Assembly: GCA_017506865.1 (NCBI GenBank)
Contig: JAFCMP010000157.1
Coordinates: 806,001 to 870,000, forward strand
Length of the DNA: 64,000 bases
Reading direction: 5' to 3'
From: Tribonema minus
Lineage: Eukaryota; Sar; Xanthophyceae; Tribonematales; Tribonemataceae
Shown one piece after another: positions 30,996 to 42,460 of this stretch. The translations under genes were made by a program, and so were the position numbers. The notes beneath the pieces are model-generated. The model was given only the letters and a program-made list of their open reading frames with translations. It was not told the origin of the DNA and made no database searches. The stretch's first letter is position 1; every line of letters begins with the position of its first letter.

Positions 30996-31628
30996 AGCTG
31001 CCTTGACCTGGATCTGTTGACGGTGGAGTACTTCCCCCCCCCCAGAACCAGGCCCATTGTGTAATGGCACAACAGCGCCATGTTTGCAGTCACCGCAGCG
31101 CTGCTTCGTGTTGCACATTATGTATCAGCGCCGTCGTGAGCCATTCCTGCTCCGTGCTCCCGAGCGCTTCCATTTAGCGCTGTGCTTGATGTTCCTTAAC
31201 CACTTGGACCGGTGCTCTGCCAGATGTATTGCCAGCTGTAAATTGTAACTCTGTGAGCTCAGCGTTCCGCTGCTGTCGTATCTTGCGACAAGGCTGCTCT
31301 GATCGTCTGTGAGTCGGTTCAGGCTGAGCGTCGGTGCTCTGCGCAGCCATAGGTGATCGTGACATCCCCCAGCCATTTGGATCCGTCGGCCCTCTGCGCA
31401 GCCAGAGATGTTGGAGCCTGATGCTTTGATGAGCAGCAGGTTTGTGCGCTGCCATGATACGCCAGATCCCGTGCAACGAAGTGATTCATTGTGAAGTGCA
31501 GCAAGGTGACCCTCCCACTTAATGTTGAACTCGCCTACCTGGCGGCATCGACGCATGACATCACCTGTATAGCCGCCTTACATTGCTGCCGGTGCGAGGC
31601 GGGGGGCGAAGAAACTGCGATTGGCGGC

Positions 31629-32560
31629 TTGCCAAGTTCACGCGATCGTGCGCGAACAACTTTCGCGAACGCCTCTGCGAACGGAGTGCGAAAGTGCGAA
31701 CTCGCGAAAAAGTTCACGCGACTCGCGATCGTGCGCGAACAACGCCTCGCGATCTGCGCGAACCTCGCGAAGTGCGAAAGTGCGAACTTAAAAGTGGTGG
31801 CGACTCGCCTATGAAGGTGCAGCATGAGATGCAGGACGATACGTACGAAGAGCCACACCGCTGCATGATCAGCGCCGGCTTTGCAGCAACACCTCGCGAG
31901 CTGGAGAGCCAGTGCGAGAATTGATGCTCAGAGTCCACGATAAACCCCGCCCCCCCCAAGCGCGCTGATTAGCGAGCGGGTATGCGTACGTACGTGCGTA
32001 TCGGTTATGGGTACGTGCGTTCACACCAAATTAAAGCACGTCACCCCATGCATCAGTGCGAGAATCGCGCGTCGAAACACCTCAGAAGGCTCGCGCCCTG
32101 AAGGGTCCCTCGCTTATATTATTAATATATATGATAAACGATGCACGCGAACATGCGCGAACAGCCTCGCCAACCAAGAATTTACTGCGATTGCCGGTTG
32201 AGTACACGCGACCACGCGCGAACAGCCACGTGAACAAGAAAACAACCACGCTAATAAGCGCGAACAAGCGCGAACAGCACAAAACAGGCCGAAAAACGGC
32301 CAGAACGATGCGAACACGCGCGAACAGCAACGGTGCGTAGCCCGCGAAGCGCGATAAAAAAAAAACGGGAAAAAAAAACCAACATCTAACCAAGCCCAAC
32401 CCTAACCCTAACCCTAACCCTTCGGCCTTTCCCGAAAGGGTTTTCGAGAAGGTTTAAGCACTCTCAAAACCTTTGGGGCTTGTTCTGCGCTGGTTTCGCG
32501 GCTGTTTTCGCACTTGTTCGCGTTCGCGTGGCTGTTCGCGAGTGCCACTCAGTTCGCGTG
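31629..32560. repeat. CGCGAA / TTCGCG motif clusters
   Basis: GCGCGAAC, GCGAAC and CTCGCGA occur tens of times before 32345; after the telomere-like block, the motif appears as TTCGCG/GTTCGC. The orientation change makes the whole loosely palindromic around 32400. Confidence 0.75.
32398..32422. repeat. Interstitial (CCCTAA)n block
   Basis: Four near-perfect CCCTAA units, followed by 'cctttcccgaaaggg', a short palindrome. Confidence 0.9.
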
Positions 32561-34373
32561 TGCATCAGCGTTATTGTTATATCGCCCCATCCGCAGTTTC
32601 TGCCGCTTTTTACCTTTTCTTTTGTGCCTTTTCGGCTGGTTATATTGAGCTAATTTTCACAGAATCTATTCTTCAGCTAGGCGATATGTATGTAGTCGAC
32701 ATGTATGTTTTGTGCACAAAGCAAATACTTGATTAAACCAAATCGCCGCGCCCTGCATGGTGCGGGCAGCAATCAGTCTTCCCTAGCTGGCGCAAGCTCG
32801 ACAATCAGTGTGCTGTAGCGCCTGCACCACACATTGATGGCGTGCTCATCACTGCGGCATGCCACTACTGTGACGGGCAGTGGCGCAAATAATTAATGTC
32901 CGAAAAGGCACAGATTTGAGCTGAGCTCAGGCTGTCGATGGCACCATGGCACCACAAAGGGCCGTTCCTCTCCTGCCATGAGTGGTCGCACGTTTCCACC
33001 GCTTGCCTCACAGCCCTCATTTGCCCGCCGCCCTGCACACAGTGTGTGTCGCGTGCAGATCCTTTTTTTCAGCTGTGTCGGCTCTTTTCAAAGGTCAATC
33101 AGGTGTCACTTTGCAATCTTCGTTCATGTCACTTCGGACACGTTCCGAACAATGTAAAAAAAAAAACCACGCCCCTCGCCCCTCGCCCCGCATGCGTGCC
33201 CTTTCAGGGAGGGTTCGCAGTCCTCGACTCGAGCCTTCACTCTCCAACACCTTAGCTCTAACGCAGCAGCGTAGAGGCGCCGGGCTGTCGAGTGTGTGCG
33301 GCAGCGGCTTGGCTTCCTTCTCCTCTTTCTCCTCCTACACGCGCGCATACAATCTGGTGAGTGGCCCAATGGCATGCGTCATCACTGTTGAAGAAAGCCG
33401 TGGATATCATGATGGTGCGCCCGTGAGATGGCCCAACATCCGCCATGGAAGGGTGAAGCAGCTTAAGAATTCACTCTCGATATCACGACAGCACGGCGCA
33501 GCAGCTTAGCCTGTCTTCAGCGCGTTGAGATCCTCTAGAAATAGAGGGCTGCCCCGCCCCCAACTTATTCCTAAGATTATTACCTCCGTGAGAGGGAGCG
33601 CGAGCCGTGGTGAGGCGCGCGTTGAACTTGAGATTCCACTCACTGAGCTTTGTGCTCTCGCCAGGCTATGTCGCTCGCGAGCTAGCTGGCTTGCATGTCA
33701 AAATTGATTGACTCTGAGTCACACCCACGAGAGGTGAGGAGTAGAGTAGAGAAATACCGGTGTCGGTAATGCCGGTGCCGGTGTCGGTGTCGGTTGCTCT
33801 TGGTTCCACACGCGCGATGGGCTGCGGCAGGCAAAATCGACCTCATGATGTAGCAAAAGGCGCCGCACGCCGGCGGCGGGGGATGATGCCGTGTCGATGC
33901 TTTGCAGGAGCTTTCTCTGATCATGGAAGCACTTTCACTTGCTGCTGCCGCAGGCGCCTGGTCGCTGGTGCTCTCGGGGACTCAGGCGAGGCGCTTCAGG
34001 CAAGATTTGCTGCATGCCCCAGTATGTCTACATTTCCACTTGCTCTGTGCTTTACGATCTTGTTCTGAACAAGTCTGTAAAACACGTTCATGTTGCTGTA
34101 TTGGTGTGACTGATGTGGTGCTCCTGGCTTTACCACTGAGCTAAAAAGCTTGTGCACACTTGGCAGGGTAGCCGTCCCCTTCTGGGGTGCCAGGATACCA
34201 CATTCCCCCCCCCATTACCTAGGCTTGGTCCCTCAAGCCACCGATTGGGGCTACAGATCGCGACTATTACGGCTTGCTGCCAACGCGATCCGTGCCGAGT
34301 CCTCGGAGGATCGCGACTATTACGCTTCGTGCAACGCGCCTCGGAGTGACTGATCGGGTGGCTGCTGGAGGTT

Positions 34374-37300
34374 GCTGGGCTCAGGCATTTCGAGCAGGGC
34401 TTGAACCTTAGAAGGATCTGGCCTAATGCCACCTACGCCGACGATGTGGCCCAGAAACTTGACGTGTTTGCAGCCTATGTGGAGCTTGGCAGGGGCTAAC
34501 TTCATACCGTGCTGATCAAAACGGGCAAAGACACCCTTAAGGTCGCTGAGGTGCTGATCAATGGATGAGCTGGACACTATGACGTCATCAATGTAGGGCT
34601 GCACGCGATTAAGGCCCGTGAGCACTGTCTGCATGAGGCGTGTAAAATGTCCAGGCGCACCGGCAGCGCCTGGGGGCAGCGCAACCACTCATAGAGGCCG
34701 AACGAGGTCACCATAGCGGTGAGGGGGATGGCATCAGGGCTGATGGCAGAGGTGAAGTAGCCGCTTGTGATGTCCATAGTGCTGAAGACAGAGGATCCAC
34801 CAAGACTGTTGAGCAAGTCTTCAATGTTGGGGATGGGGATCTGAGGCACTATAGTCTGGGCGTTGAGCTTCTTGTAGTTAACAGTGATTCGTGCTGTGCC
34901 GTCTGGCTTGAGCACTGCCACTACAGGGGACGCCCAGTTGGACAAAGAGGGCCGTATGATGCCGGCCGCAAGCAGCTTGTCAATCTCAACCTTGATAAGT
35001 GCCGTCATTGCAGGGGAGTACCTGTAGGGGCGGTCGTGGCACGGCATAGTGCCCTCCTTTAAGTCAAGGCGGAAAGGCAGGGCATCACAGAACCCTACAT
35101 CCCACTTATCCTTATCGAAGGTTTTGCTGGCGTATTCTGCCAACATGAAGCACAGCCGCGCCACTTGGTCCGCATTCCACCCCTCAAGGTCCACGCGCAC
35201 TGCCAACATATGAGCTGGCAAGCACGCGCGAGCCTTGTCTAGTGCTGCGTTCACCTTGGGGTCTACGTGAGCATAAGTCCCCAAAGCAACGCCACCACTA
35301 TCAGGTATATGTACTTTTGCATCCCCCTGCTCTGGCTCAAAGGAGATTGACTCACCCAGCTGCTGCTGCAGCGCCTCGCGCACCGCCGCCGTGTCCATGG
35401 GAGCCGCTCCAGCGTCCGCGTCAGTGTCCGCGTCGCTAGTGTGGCGCCACTCCTCCGTGCGCATGTCCAGCGAAAAGATGCCGCTGAGCGCATTGCCACC
35501 ACCTTCACCCCCCCCCGAAAAGGTGCCATGTGCCGCCTCCGCGGCAGGCGCCGCCGCTGCAGCGCGCGTTGAAGTGGGCAATGACGGGGCATGCGCAGCT
35601 GCTGCTGCGGCGGGGACCACCGTCTCAGTGCTGCGCGCAGATGATGATGTTGTCGCCGGCGCCGCCGCGGCCGCCGAGGCCGCGGCGCGCGCGCCGTGCG
35701 TTGAAGTCCAAGCCGGCGTCATCACAGGTGCCGCCGCGGCAGGAGCCACGCGCGCGTGGTGCGAACAAGTAGGCGTCGGTACCGCCACTGCTGCCTCCGG
35801 CGCAGGCGCCGCTGCCGCCACTGCCGCTGCTGCTGGCGCTGCTGCTGCTGCTGCGCGCAACTTGTCGGGCGCGCGAGGCAATGCCGACGCAGTGGCACCT
35901 GCCGCCATGTCGCGCATGCGCTGCCTTGCTGCAGCTGCGAGCTTGACGCCGTACGTGCCGAAAGCGACGTGCGTGCCGGTGTTGATCAGCGTCTGAATCT
36001 CGGGTGGCAGGGGTCGCGCCGCTTGTTCTGCAGCATCATGGAAGACGCCACTCTGCTGCAAAATGTCGCCAACCAGCTCTGCCATGCGCGGCGCCACCGC
36101 ATTGGCAAGGTACTGCGCATATGCGGCAATGTCGCCGGCCTCCGGCGCGTCCCACTTGTACGTGGCAGGAAAGCTGTGAATTGCGTGCAGTGCTGACCAC
36201 GGCAGATGCTCAGAGCGCGCAAACTCGGCCGGGTCTTGAGTGGCATCCATAGGACGCATGGTGCACTGTACACCAGTGGGCTTGGGGTCGCGGCGGTAAG
36301 TGCTGCCGCGCGTAGTCGGCGCTGGTCCGTCCATGCTGTAGATCTGCTTGGAGAGACGGTTGCGGCCAACTGACGTGAAGAACTGCCGCTGCTGACCGCT
36401 GCTGTCGGGAACGTCCCCGGTGACCTCACGCATTGACTCGTACGCGGCTCCAGCCTTGGCGAAGGCCAGCAGCTCGCGCGCGTGCGCCATGGACGCGCGC
36501 ATGCGCGCGCTGTCGTGCTCGCCGCTGCCGGGCCGCGCTAGCACATAGAACACGCGGTGGCGCGTTTGCGCGAGGTGCGCGTCATCGCCGCGTACGTACA
36601 ATGCCTCCTGTAGCGTGAAACCACCGTGGCGAGCGCAGCGCAAGAACTCTGCGAGCTCCGGCGCGCTCTGCAAGCCGGGAACGTTCTCTAGCAGAAGCAG
36701 GCGGCAGCAGTCCGCGCCCATGGCAATCTCCAGCATGTAATATAGGTGTTGGATGCCAAGTGCAGTCAGCCGCGTGCCTGCATACGAGTAGCGCGTGCAT
36801 GGTGGTCCGCCGAAGAGTACCTGCGCCTGCAGGCGCCGCATAGCCGCGATGAGTTCGCGCCGCGTTTCCGACAGCGCCATGTCGCGTCGCAAGGTTTGCG
36901 TGCCGGGATGGTTTGCGGCATAGATGTCTAGTGCGCGCTGCTCGTGGTCGATGGCGAGCGCGATGTCGGTGTAGTCGCGTAGACCTTCAGCCATACCGCC
37001 GGCGCCGCAGTAGATCTCGACCGCGCGCGGGCGCTCGCCGTGCTCGCGCTGCATGCTGCTGGCCGGTACACTGCGTAGCGGGATCGCCTTGCCGAGCACT
37101 GTGCCACGTGGCAGGTTGAGGGAAGCGTTGGCGCGTTGCTGCAGTAGCACTGGTTTGGCAAAGGTGCCCGTAGCGAGCTCTGTGCTGGCAATAGTACCTG
37201 CGTGTGCCGCTGTCACCAGAACCTGCACCATCTGCTCCGCCGAGGCCTGCACTGGTGTCACGCCGTCTGCCTCCATAACCTGAATCGACACAGGAAAGGT

Positions 37301-37480
37301 GGACTCTGAAGGTGTCTCCGGTGAATTCGCGTCCACGCGCACCACAGCGACCCACTGCTTGTCCGTGTCGTACGCGTAGCACGGGGTTGAGGGAGATGGG
37401 GAGGCCGCTGAGTCACTACGTGTGGGCTGGGCAGGTGGAGGGGCGCTGCTGAACCTGTACTCGGTGCTACCAGGTGGTTC
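34374..37480 (-). mobile_element. Ty3/gypsy-like pol fragment with embedded C5 cytosine DNA methyltransferase (fossil)
   Basis: Parts in minus-strand order: a post-protease-like segment (LNLPRGTVLGKAIPL); a C5 methyltransferase with motif I VEIYCGAGG, motif IV GGPPC (catalytic Cys), motif VI ENVPG, motif VIII QTRHRVFYV and motif X ANAVAPRMAEL; a long Ala/Pro-rich linker; then a gypsy-type reverse transcriptase with RPYRYSP, IIRPSLSNWASPVVAVLKPDG, RITVNYKKLN, FSTMDITSGY and YIDDVIV. Cytosine methyltransferases carried by retrotransposons have been described in dinoflagellates and charophyte algae; this has the same kind of arrangement. The copy is a broken remnant with about one interruption visible and without the later pol domains. 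Confidence 0.9.
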
Positions 37481-37483
37481 TAA

Positions 37484-39599
37484 GTCGCGATCTGTAGCCC
37501 CAATCGGTGGCTTGAGGGACCAAGCCTAGGTAATGGGGGGGGGAATGTGGTATCCTGGCACCCCAGAAGGGGACGGCTACCCTGCCAAGTGTGCACAAGC
37601 TTTTTAGCTCAGTGGTAAAGCCAGGAGCACCACAGTTGGTTCCGCTACAAACGGCCGGGTTCGAATCCTGTTGGAGGCAGGTTCTTTCCTTGCGCCCAGA
37701 CGGCCACCCATTAGACACGTGTCAATCATTCCCCGTGAGAACCCCACACCCGTTCGGCAAAACCGTTCACCTCCAGCAGCCACCCGATCAGTCACTCCGA
37801 GGCGCGTTGCACGAAGCTTAATAGTCGCGATCCTCCGAGGACTCGGCACGGATCGCGTTGGCAGCAAGCCGTAATAGTCGCGATCTGTAGCCCCAATCGG
37901 TGGCTTGAGGGACCAAGCCTAGGTAATGGGGGGGGGAATGTGGTATCCTGGCACCCCAGAAGGGGACGGCTACCCTGCCAAGTGTGCACAAGCTTTTTAG
38001 CTCAGTGGTAAAGCCAGGAGCACCACAGTTGGTTCCGCTACAAACGGCCGGGTTCGAATCCTGTTGGAGGCAGGTTCTTTCCTTGCGCCCAGACGGCCAC
38101 CCATTAGACACGTGTCAATCATTCCCCGTGAGAACCCCACACCCGTTCGGCAAAACCGTTCACCTCCAGCAGCCACCCGATCAGTCACTCCGAGGCGCGT
38201 TGCACGAAGCGTAATAGTCGCGATCCTCCGAGGACTCGGCACGGATCGCGTTGGCAGCAAGCCGTAATAGTCGCGATCTGTAGCCCCAATCGGTGGCTTG
38301 AGGGACCAAGCCTAGGTAATGGGGGGAGGAATGTGGTATCCTGGCACCCCAGAAGGGGACGGCTACCCTGCCAAGTGTGCACAAGCTTTTTAGCTCAGTG
38401 GTAAAGCCAGGAGCACCACAGTTGGTTCCGCTACAAACGGCCGGGTTCGAATCCTGTTGGAGGCAGGTTCTTTCCTTGCGCCCAGACGGCCACCCATTAG
38501 ACACGTGTCAATCATTCCCCGTGAGAACCCCACACCCGTTCGGCAAAACCGTTCACCTCCAGCAGCCACCCGATCAGTCACTCCGAGGCGCGTTGCACGA
38601 AGCTTAATAGTCGCGATCCTCCGAGGACTCGGCACGGATCGCGTTGGCAGCAAGCCGTAATAGTCGCGATCTGTAGCCCCAATCGGTGGCTTGAGGGACC
38701 AAGCCTAGGTAATGGGGGGGGGAATGTGGTATCCTGGCACCCCAGAAGGGGACGGCTACCCTGCCAAGTATGCACAAGCTTTTTAGCTCAGTGGTAAAGC
38801 CAGGAGCACCACAGTTGGTTCCGCTACAAACGGCCGGGTTCGAATCCTGTTGGAGGCAGGTTCTTTCCTTGCGCCCAGACGGCCACCCATTAGACACGTG
38901 TCAATCATTCCCCGTGAGAACCCCACACCCGTTCGGCAAAACCGTTCACCTCCAGCAGCCACCCGATCAGTCACTCCGAGGCGCGTTGCACGAAGCGTAA
39001 TAGTCGCGATCCTCCGAGGACTCGGCACGGATCGCGTTGGCAGCAAGCCGTAATAGTCGCGATCTGTAGCCCCAATCGGTGGCTTGAGGGACCAAGCCTA
39101 GGTAATGGGGGGGGGAATGTGGTATCCTGGCACCCCAGAAGGGGACGGCTACCCTGCCAAGTGTGCACAAGCTTTTTAGCTCAGTGGTAAAGCCAGGAGC
39201 ACCACAGTTGGTTCCGCTACAAACGGCCGGGTTCGAATCCTGTTGGAGGCAGGTTCTTTCCTTGCGCCCAGACGGCCACCCATTAGACACGTGTCAATCA
39301 TTCCCCGTGAGAACCCCACACCCGTTCGGCAAAACCGTTCACCTCCAGCAGCCACCCGATCAGTCACTCCGAGGCGCGTTGCACGAAGCGTAATAGTCGC
39401 GATCCTCCGAGGACTCGGCACGGATCGCGTTGGCAGCAAGCCGTAATAGTCGCGATCTGTAGCCCCAATCGGTGGCTTGAGGGACCAAGCCTAGGTAATG
39501 GGGGGGGGAATGTGGTATCCTGGCACCCCAGAAGGGGACGGCTACCCTGCCAAGTGTGCACAAGCTTTTTAGCTCAGTGGTAAAGCCAGGAGCACCACA
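37484..39599 (+). repeat. 393-bp tandem array with tRNA-like pol III box A and box B
   Basis: Box-A-like TAGCTCAGTGGT occurs at 37605, 37998, 38391, 38784, 39177 and 39570, an exact 393-base period; box-B-like GGTTCGAATCC follows about 53 bases later in the first five units, and the sixth stops at the element end. Units are almost identical (one or two base changes each). The box A/B spacing and T-arm resemble a tRNA, but the acceptor stem does not pair, so this is tRNA-derived, SINE-like material rather than a working tRNA gene. A further unit lies inverted at 34114-34373. Confidence 0.9.
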
Positions 39600-39603
39600 C
39601 TGA

Positions 39604-39985
39604 GGTTCGCAACATGATGACTGAGGTTCGCAACTCCCGTCATGTTGCAGCTGGATTGGTGTGACTTCAGGCTCGCAACTCCGCTTCCTGTGCCTACCGC
39701 AACAGCTTGTTATGCATCAGCAACGCTGTTGCTTTCGCTGGTCAGCATAACAGCCATGCAGTGCCACCCCCTGTGGGTTCAGCAGCAGCATTCTTGAGAC
39801 AGGTTGATCACTCCTAGTCTCAACATTCTTGAGACAGGTTGATCACTCCTAGTCTCAACAGGCTGTTGCTGAGCTATGCTTGCATCCAGAGCAGCAAAAG
39901 CAGAAGACAGAGCCAGTCTTTAACCTTTTAAACACTCCATCCATTCACCAGATGCTCCCAGCACCTGGAAGAGTAAACCCAAACC
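39604..39985. other. Spacer with two tandem small hairpins
   Basis: A 35-base unit is repeated at 39790-39824 and 39825-39859. Each contains TTGAGAC and, 16 bases later, GTCTCAA, so each can form a 7-bp stem. A 27-base stretch at about 39640-39666 resembles the flank left of the composite element (34087-34111). No gene seen. Confidence 0.7.
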
Positions 39986-40173
39986 CAAAACTACCAAGGG
40001 CCTTCTGGACGCAAGAAGAAACTTCCCACCAATTCTTGCAGCCAGCCAGACTCTGTGCAGTTACTGCTGACCTCCGTGTAACTGCAAAGCACTCTGCAAG
40101 AAAGCTAAACTAACTCATAGAGTGACAGGGAAGGGACTATTGTAACTTATAAGCAAACTGCACACTCCCCACA
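39986..40173. repeat. Left direct terminal repeat
   Basis: Pairs with 44914-45070 in the same orientation; see the parent element. Confidence 0.75.
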
Positions 40174-40739
40174 GACGCCCCCGATGCTCCGCTTGTGTCC
40201 CTACAAGCAGGGAGCTCTCACAAAAGAATCTGCACATACACGCAACCCCCCCCCCTCACCCTGTACAAGACTGTCATGTATGTGTCGCGCACACTACCCC
40301 CCATTGACTATCTCGCCCCATGCCTTCAACTGCTGCTCATCACCAAAGAGAAACCACCAGTTCTCACTGCTGTCCAAGTCCTTGTCCAACAACAGCGGCA
40401 TTTCGCGCGCGCGGATCGCCGAACCAATAGATGTTCAGCGTGCTATCCCGTGCACGCCTACTCAGGGCTCCGCTGCTCTTGCGTAGTGTAGATGCGCCCC
40501 TGCGTACAACCCCCTCACACCACTGCAATCGCTCGCCCTCTGGCACCTTAGGACAGGGCCACCGCATTAATACCCTAGCCCCCATGACTTCACGGCTAGA
40601 CAGCAACCCTGCAGTAGGCGCATCCCTAAACCGCCGCAGCACCTCATGTGGCAACTTGTATTTGCCCCCCGCAAGTCTAACCGTAGGCGCGCTGCCGCGC
40701 CTGCCGCAAGCGCCCCTGCACAACCGATGTGCCGCCGTC

Positions 40740-40946
40740 GGCAAGCGCCACGCCTGCAGCGTTCGCCGTGTTCCAGTACTCCGTCGCCGCGTGCCCGCAC
40801 GCGTCGAGGAGACTGGCCGCCCCCCAGGTATCTGCCACGTGCGCGCCCTCCCAGCGCACCAGATACTGTAACTCCCCCGGCCTCCCCCTGCGGTCGCTCA
40901 CCACCCCGTGCCCCATGACCGCCTCCACTGCCGATCCGACGCCCAC
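40740..40946 (-). other. Chromodomain-like segment of the fossil element
   Basis: Reads ELQYLVRWEGAHVADTWGAA, then SLLDACGHAATEYW. The YLVRWEG, the W of DTW and the final EYW match the chromodomain core (YLVKWKG, NTWEP, I-x-x-Y/F). In retroelements such domains follow the integrase and guide insertion to marked chromatin. Confidence 0.7.
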
Positions 40947-41591
40947 GTGACGTCGTCCTCCGTGACCGATATCGGCGCTGGCGCCGCAAGCAGGTTTCTG
41001 CTGAGCAGGTAGCGAGCATAACCCCCAGGCAGCCCCACGGGGCCTGCCACTCGCTCCGCTAGGGTGGACGACACAGCTTGACGCGCCACATCGTGACCCG
41101 AGTAGGACTGCCGTCTATCTCCAGCAGCACCACGTTTGATTGTACCAGCACATCCCCGTGATACACTGGCCCCACCGCTATAACCCTGTATGGCTCCACC
41201 CACTAGATCTAGCATCTTCCTGCTGAGCACTGTGCGCCATGTGTCGCCGTGCTCCATGCCGGAAGCCACCGTGTACTGACTGATCAACGGCGCGCCGGTG
41301 CACGGCCGCGGCGCCCGCCGCAGCCACCTTGGCCGCGGCAGCGCCGCCAGCGCTCAAGCTCGATGATTCGGGTGCAAGGGGCTGTGGTGACGGAGAAGGA
41401 GCCGCCTCCTCCTCGCCGCGCACCCATCTGAAACCCCCCTGGCGTGACGGAAAAGGAGCCGACTTCTCCGCGCCGCGCCCCCCCCTAAAACCCCCCTCGC
41501 TGGGCGCGCCCCTCGCGGCAGGCAGCAGCGTCAAGCTGTGCAGCGACGCGCGCCCCGAGGTGCCCCGCAGCAGCGGCAGCGCCGCGCTGCT

Positions 41592-41611
41592 CTAACCCTA
41601 ACCCTAACCCT
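41592..41611. repeat. Interstitial (CCCTAA)n block beside a large hairpin
   Basis: Three CCCTAA units end exactly where the left arm of the hairpin at 41610-41727 begins. Confidence 0.9.
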
Positions 41612-41727
41612 GCCGAGCACGGCGCTACCGCAGCGGCAGAGCTCAGCTGCGGCAGCACCGCCACTGCGCCCCGCAGTGGTGGCTGCGCCGTCGTGCTCTG
41701 CCGCTGCGGTAGCGCCGTGCTCGGCAG
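41610..41727. repeat. 118-base near-palindrome with perfect 33-bp arms
   Basis: 41610-41642 is the exact reverse complement of 41695-41727. The inner 52 bases are themselves nearly self-complementary ('gccactgcg' against 'cgcagtggtggc'), so the whole could fold as one long hairpin. Confidence 0.95.
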
Positions 41728-42079
41728 CAGTGATCGCGCTGCCGCGCCCCGCAGCAGTGGCCCCCGCGCCGCCCAGCAGCAGCCACGCCCCCGTGATTGA
41801 GCTCCGCCCCCGCAAATCGCTGCCGTATCAAAGACGGGCGGCGGCGCTGCCCCGCCAGCGCCGCTCCGCTCGCGTGTCCTTGCCCCGTAACTGTGCTCCG
41901 CGCCCGACGCGTCGCCCTTCACCGCTGCGGCGCCCGCTGCGCCGTGGTCCCCCGCAACCTCGCTGCCATCAGCGGTGCCGCTGTGGCCGCCGTCAGCGGC
42001 AGCAGCAGTACTGCGCTGCCTGGCAGCAGCAGCGCCACTCCGCCCGGTAGCAGCAGCGGCAGCAGCAGCGTCGCGCGCG

Positions 42080-42460
42080 CCGCCGCCGTGCGCCGCCACC
42101 GCGCCGCTGCGCCTTGCATCTCCACGCTCCGCAGCTTGCCTTGCCGCAGCAGCAGCCACAGCGGCAGCAGCAGCAGCGTCGTCGCCGCGCGCCGCCGCCC
42201 CGCCGCTGCGCCTTGCATCTCCTCACTCCGCAGCTTACGCCGCCGCCGCCGCAGCAGCAGCAGCAGCAGCAGCAGCGTCGCTGCCGCGCGCCGCCGCCGC
42301 GCGCCGCCGCCGCGCGCCACCGCCGTGCCGCTGCGCCCTGCATTGCCATGCTCCGCAGCTTGCACCGCCGCAGCAGCAGCAACAGCAGCAGCAGCAGCGT
42401 TGCCGCCGCGCGCTGCCGCTGCGCCCTGCATCGCCAAGCTCCACAGCTTGCAACGCCGCG
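42080..42460. repeat. GCC/CAG-rich tandem repeat, four units of about 100-120 bases
   Basis: Each unit has 'ccgctgcgcc', 'ttgcat' or 'ctgcat', 'ctccgcagcttgc' and then a (CAG)n(CGC)n tract. All frames are open on both strands because of composition. Confidence 0.8.

Larger units (their letters stand above)
31000..34109. other. Gene-poor region with CGCGAA-rich clusters
   Basis: No supported gene. Contains dense GCGAAC/CGCGAA motifs (31629-31800, 32045-32345) and the inverse GTTCGC motif (32495-32560) around a CCCTAA block at 32398-32422, plus a short GGTGTC microsatellite at 33760-33795. Confidence 0.55.
34114..39599. mobile_element. Fossil composite element: methyltransferase-bearing gypsy pol between inverted tRNA-like repeats
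   Basis: The left end begins TGTGGTGCTCCTGG and the right end finishes CCAGGAGCACCACA, exact inverted copies. A CTGA lies immediately outside each end (34110-34113 and 39600-39603), a plausible 4-base target duplication. The left arm (34114 to about 34373) is one partial 393-bp unit on the minus strand; the right arm is a tandem array of the same unit on the plus strand. Between them sits a minus-strand Ty3/gypsy-type pol fragment with a C5 DNA methyltransferase. It is broken: at least one interruption, and RNase H and integrase are not seen. The near identity of the 393-bp units suggests the array is young even if the pol is not. Confidence 0.8.

Noticed and set aside
32398-32422. Chromosome end
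   Set aside because: Only a few telomere-type units, with unrelated sequence on both sides; interstitial.
37599-37680. Tandem tRNA genes
   Set aside because: Box A and box B are present, but the acceptor stem does not pair and the anticodon arm is poor; better called tRNA-derived repeat.
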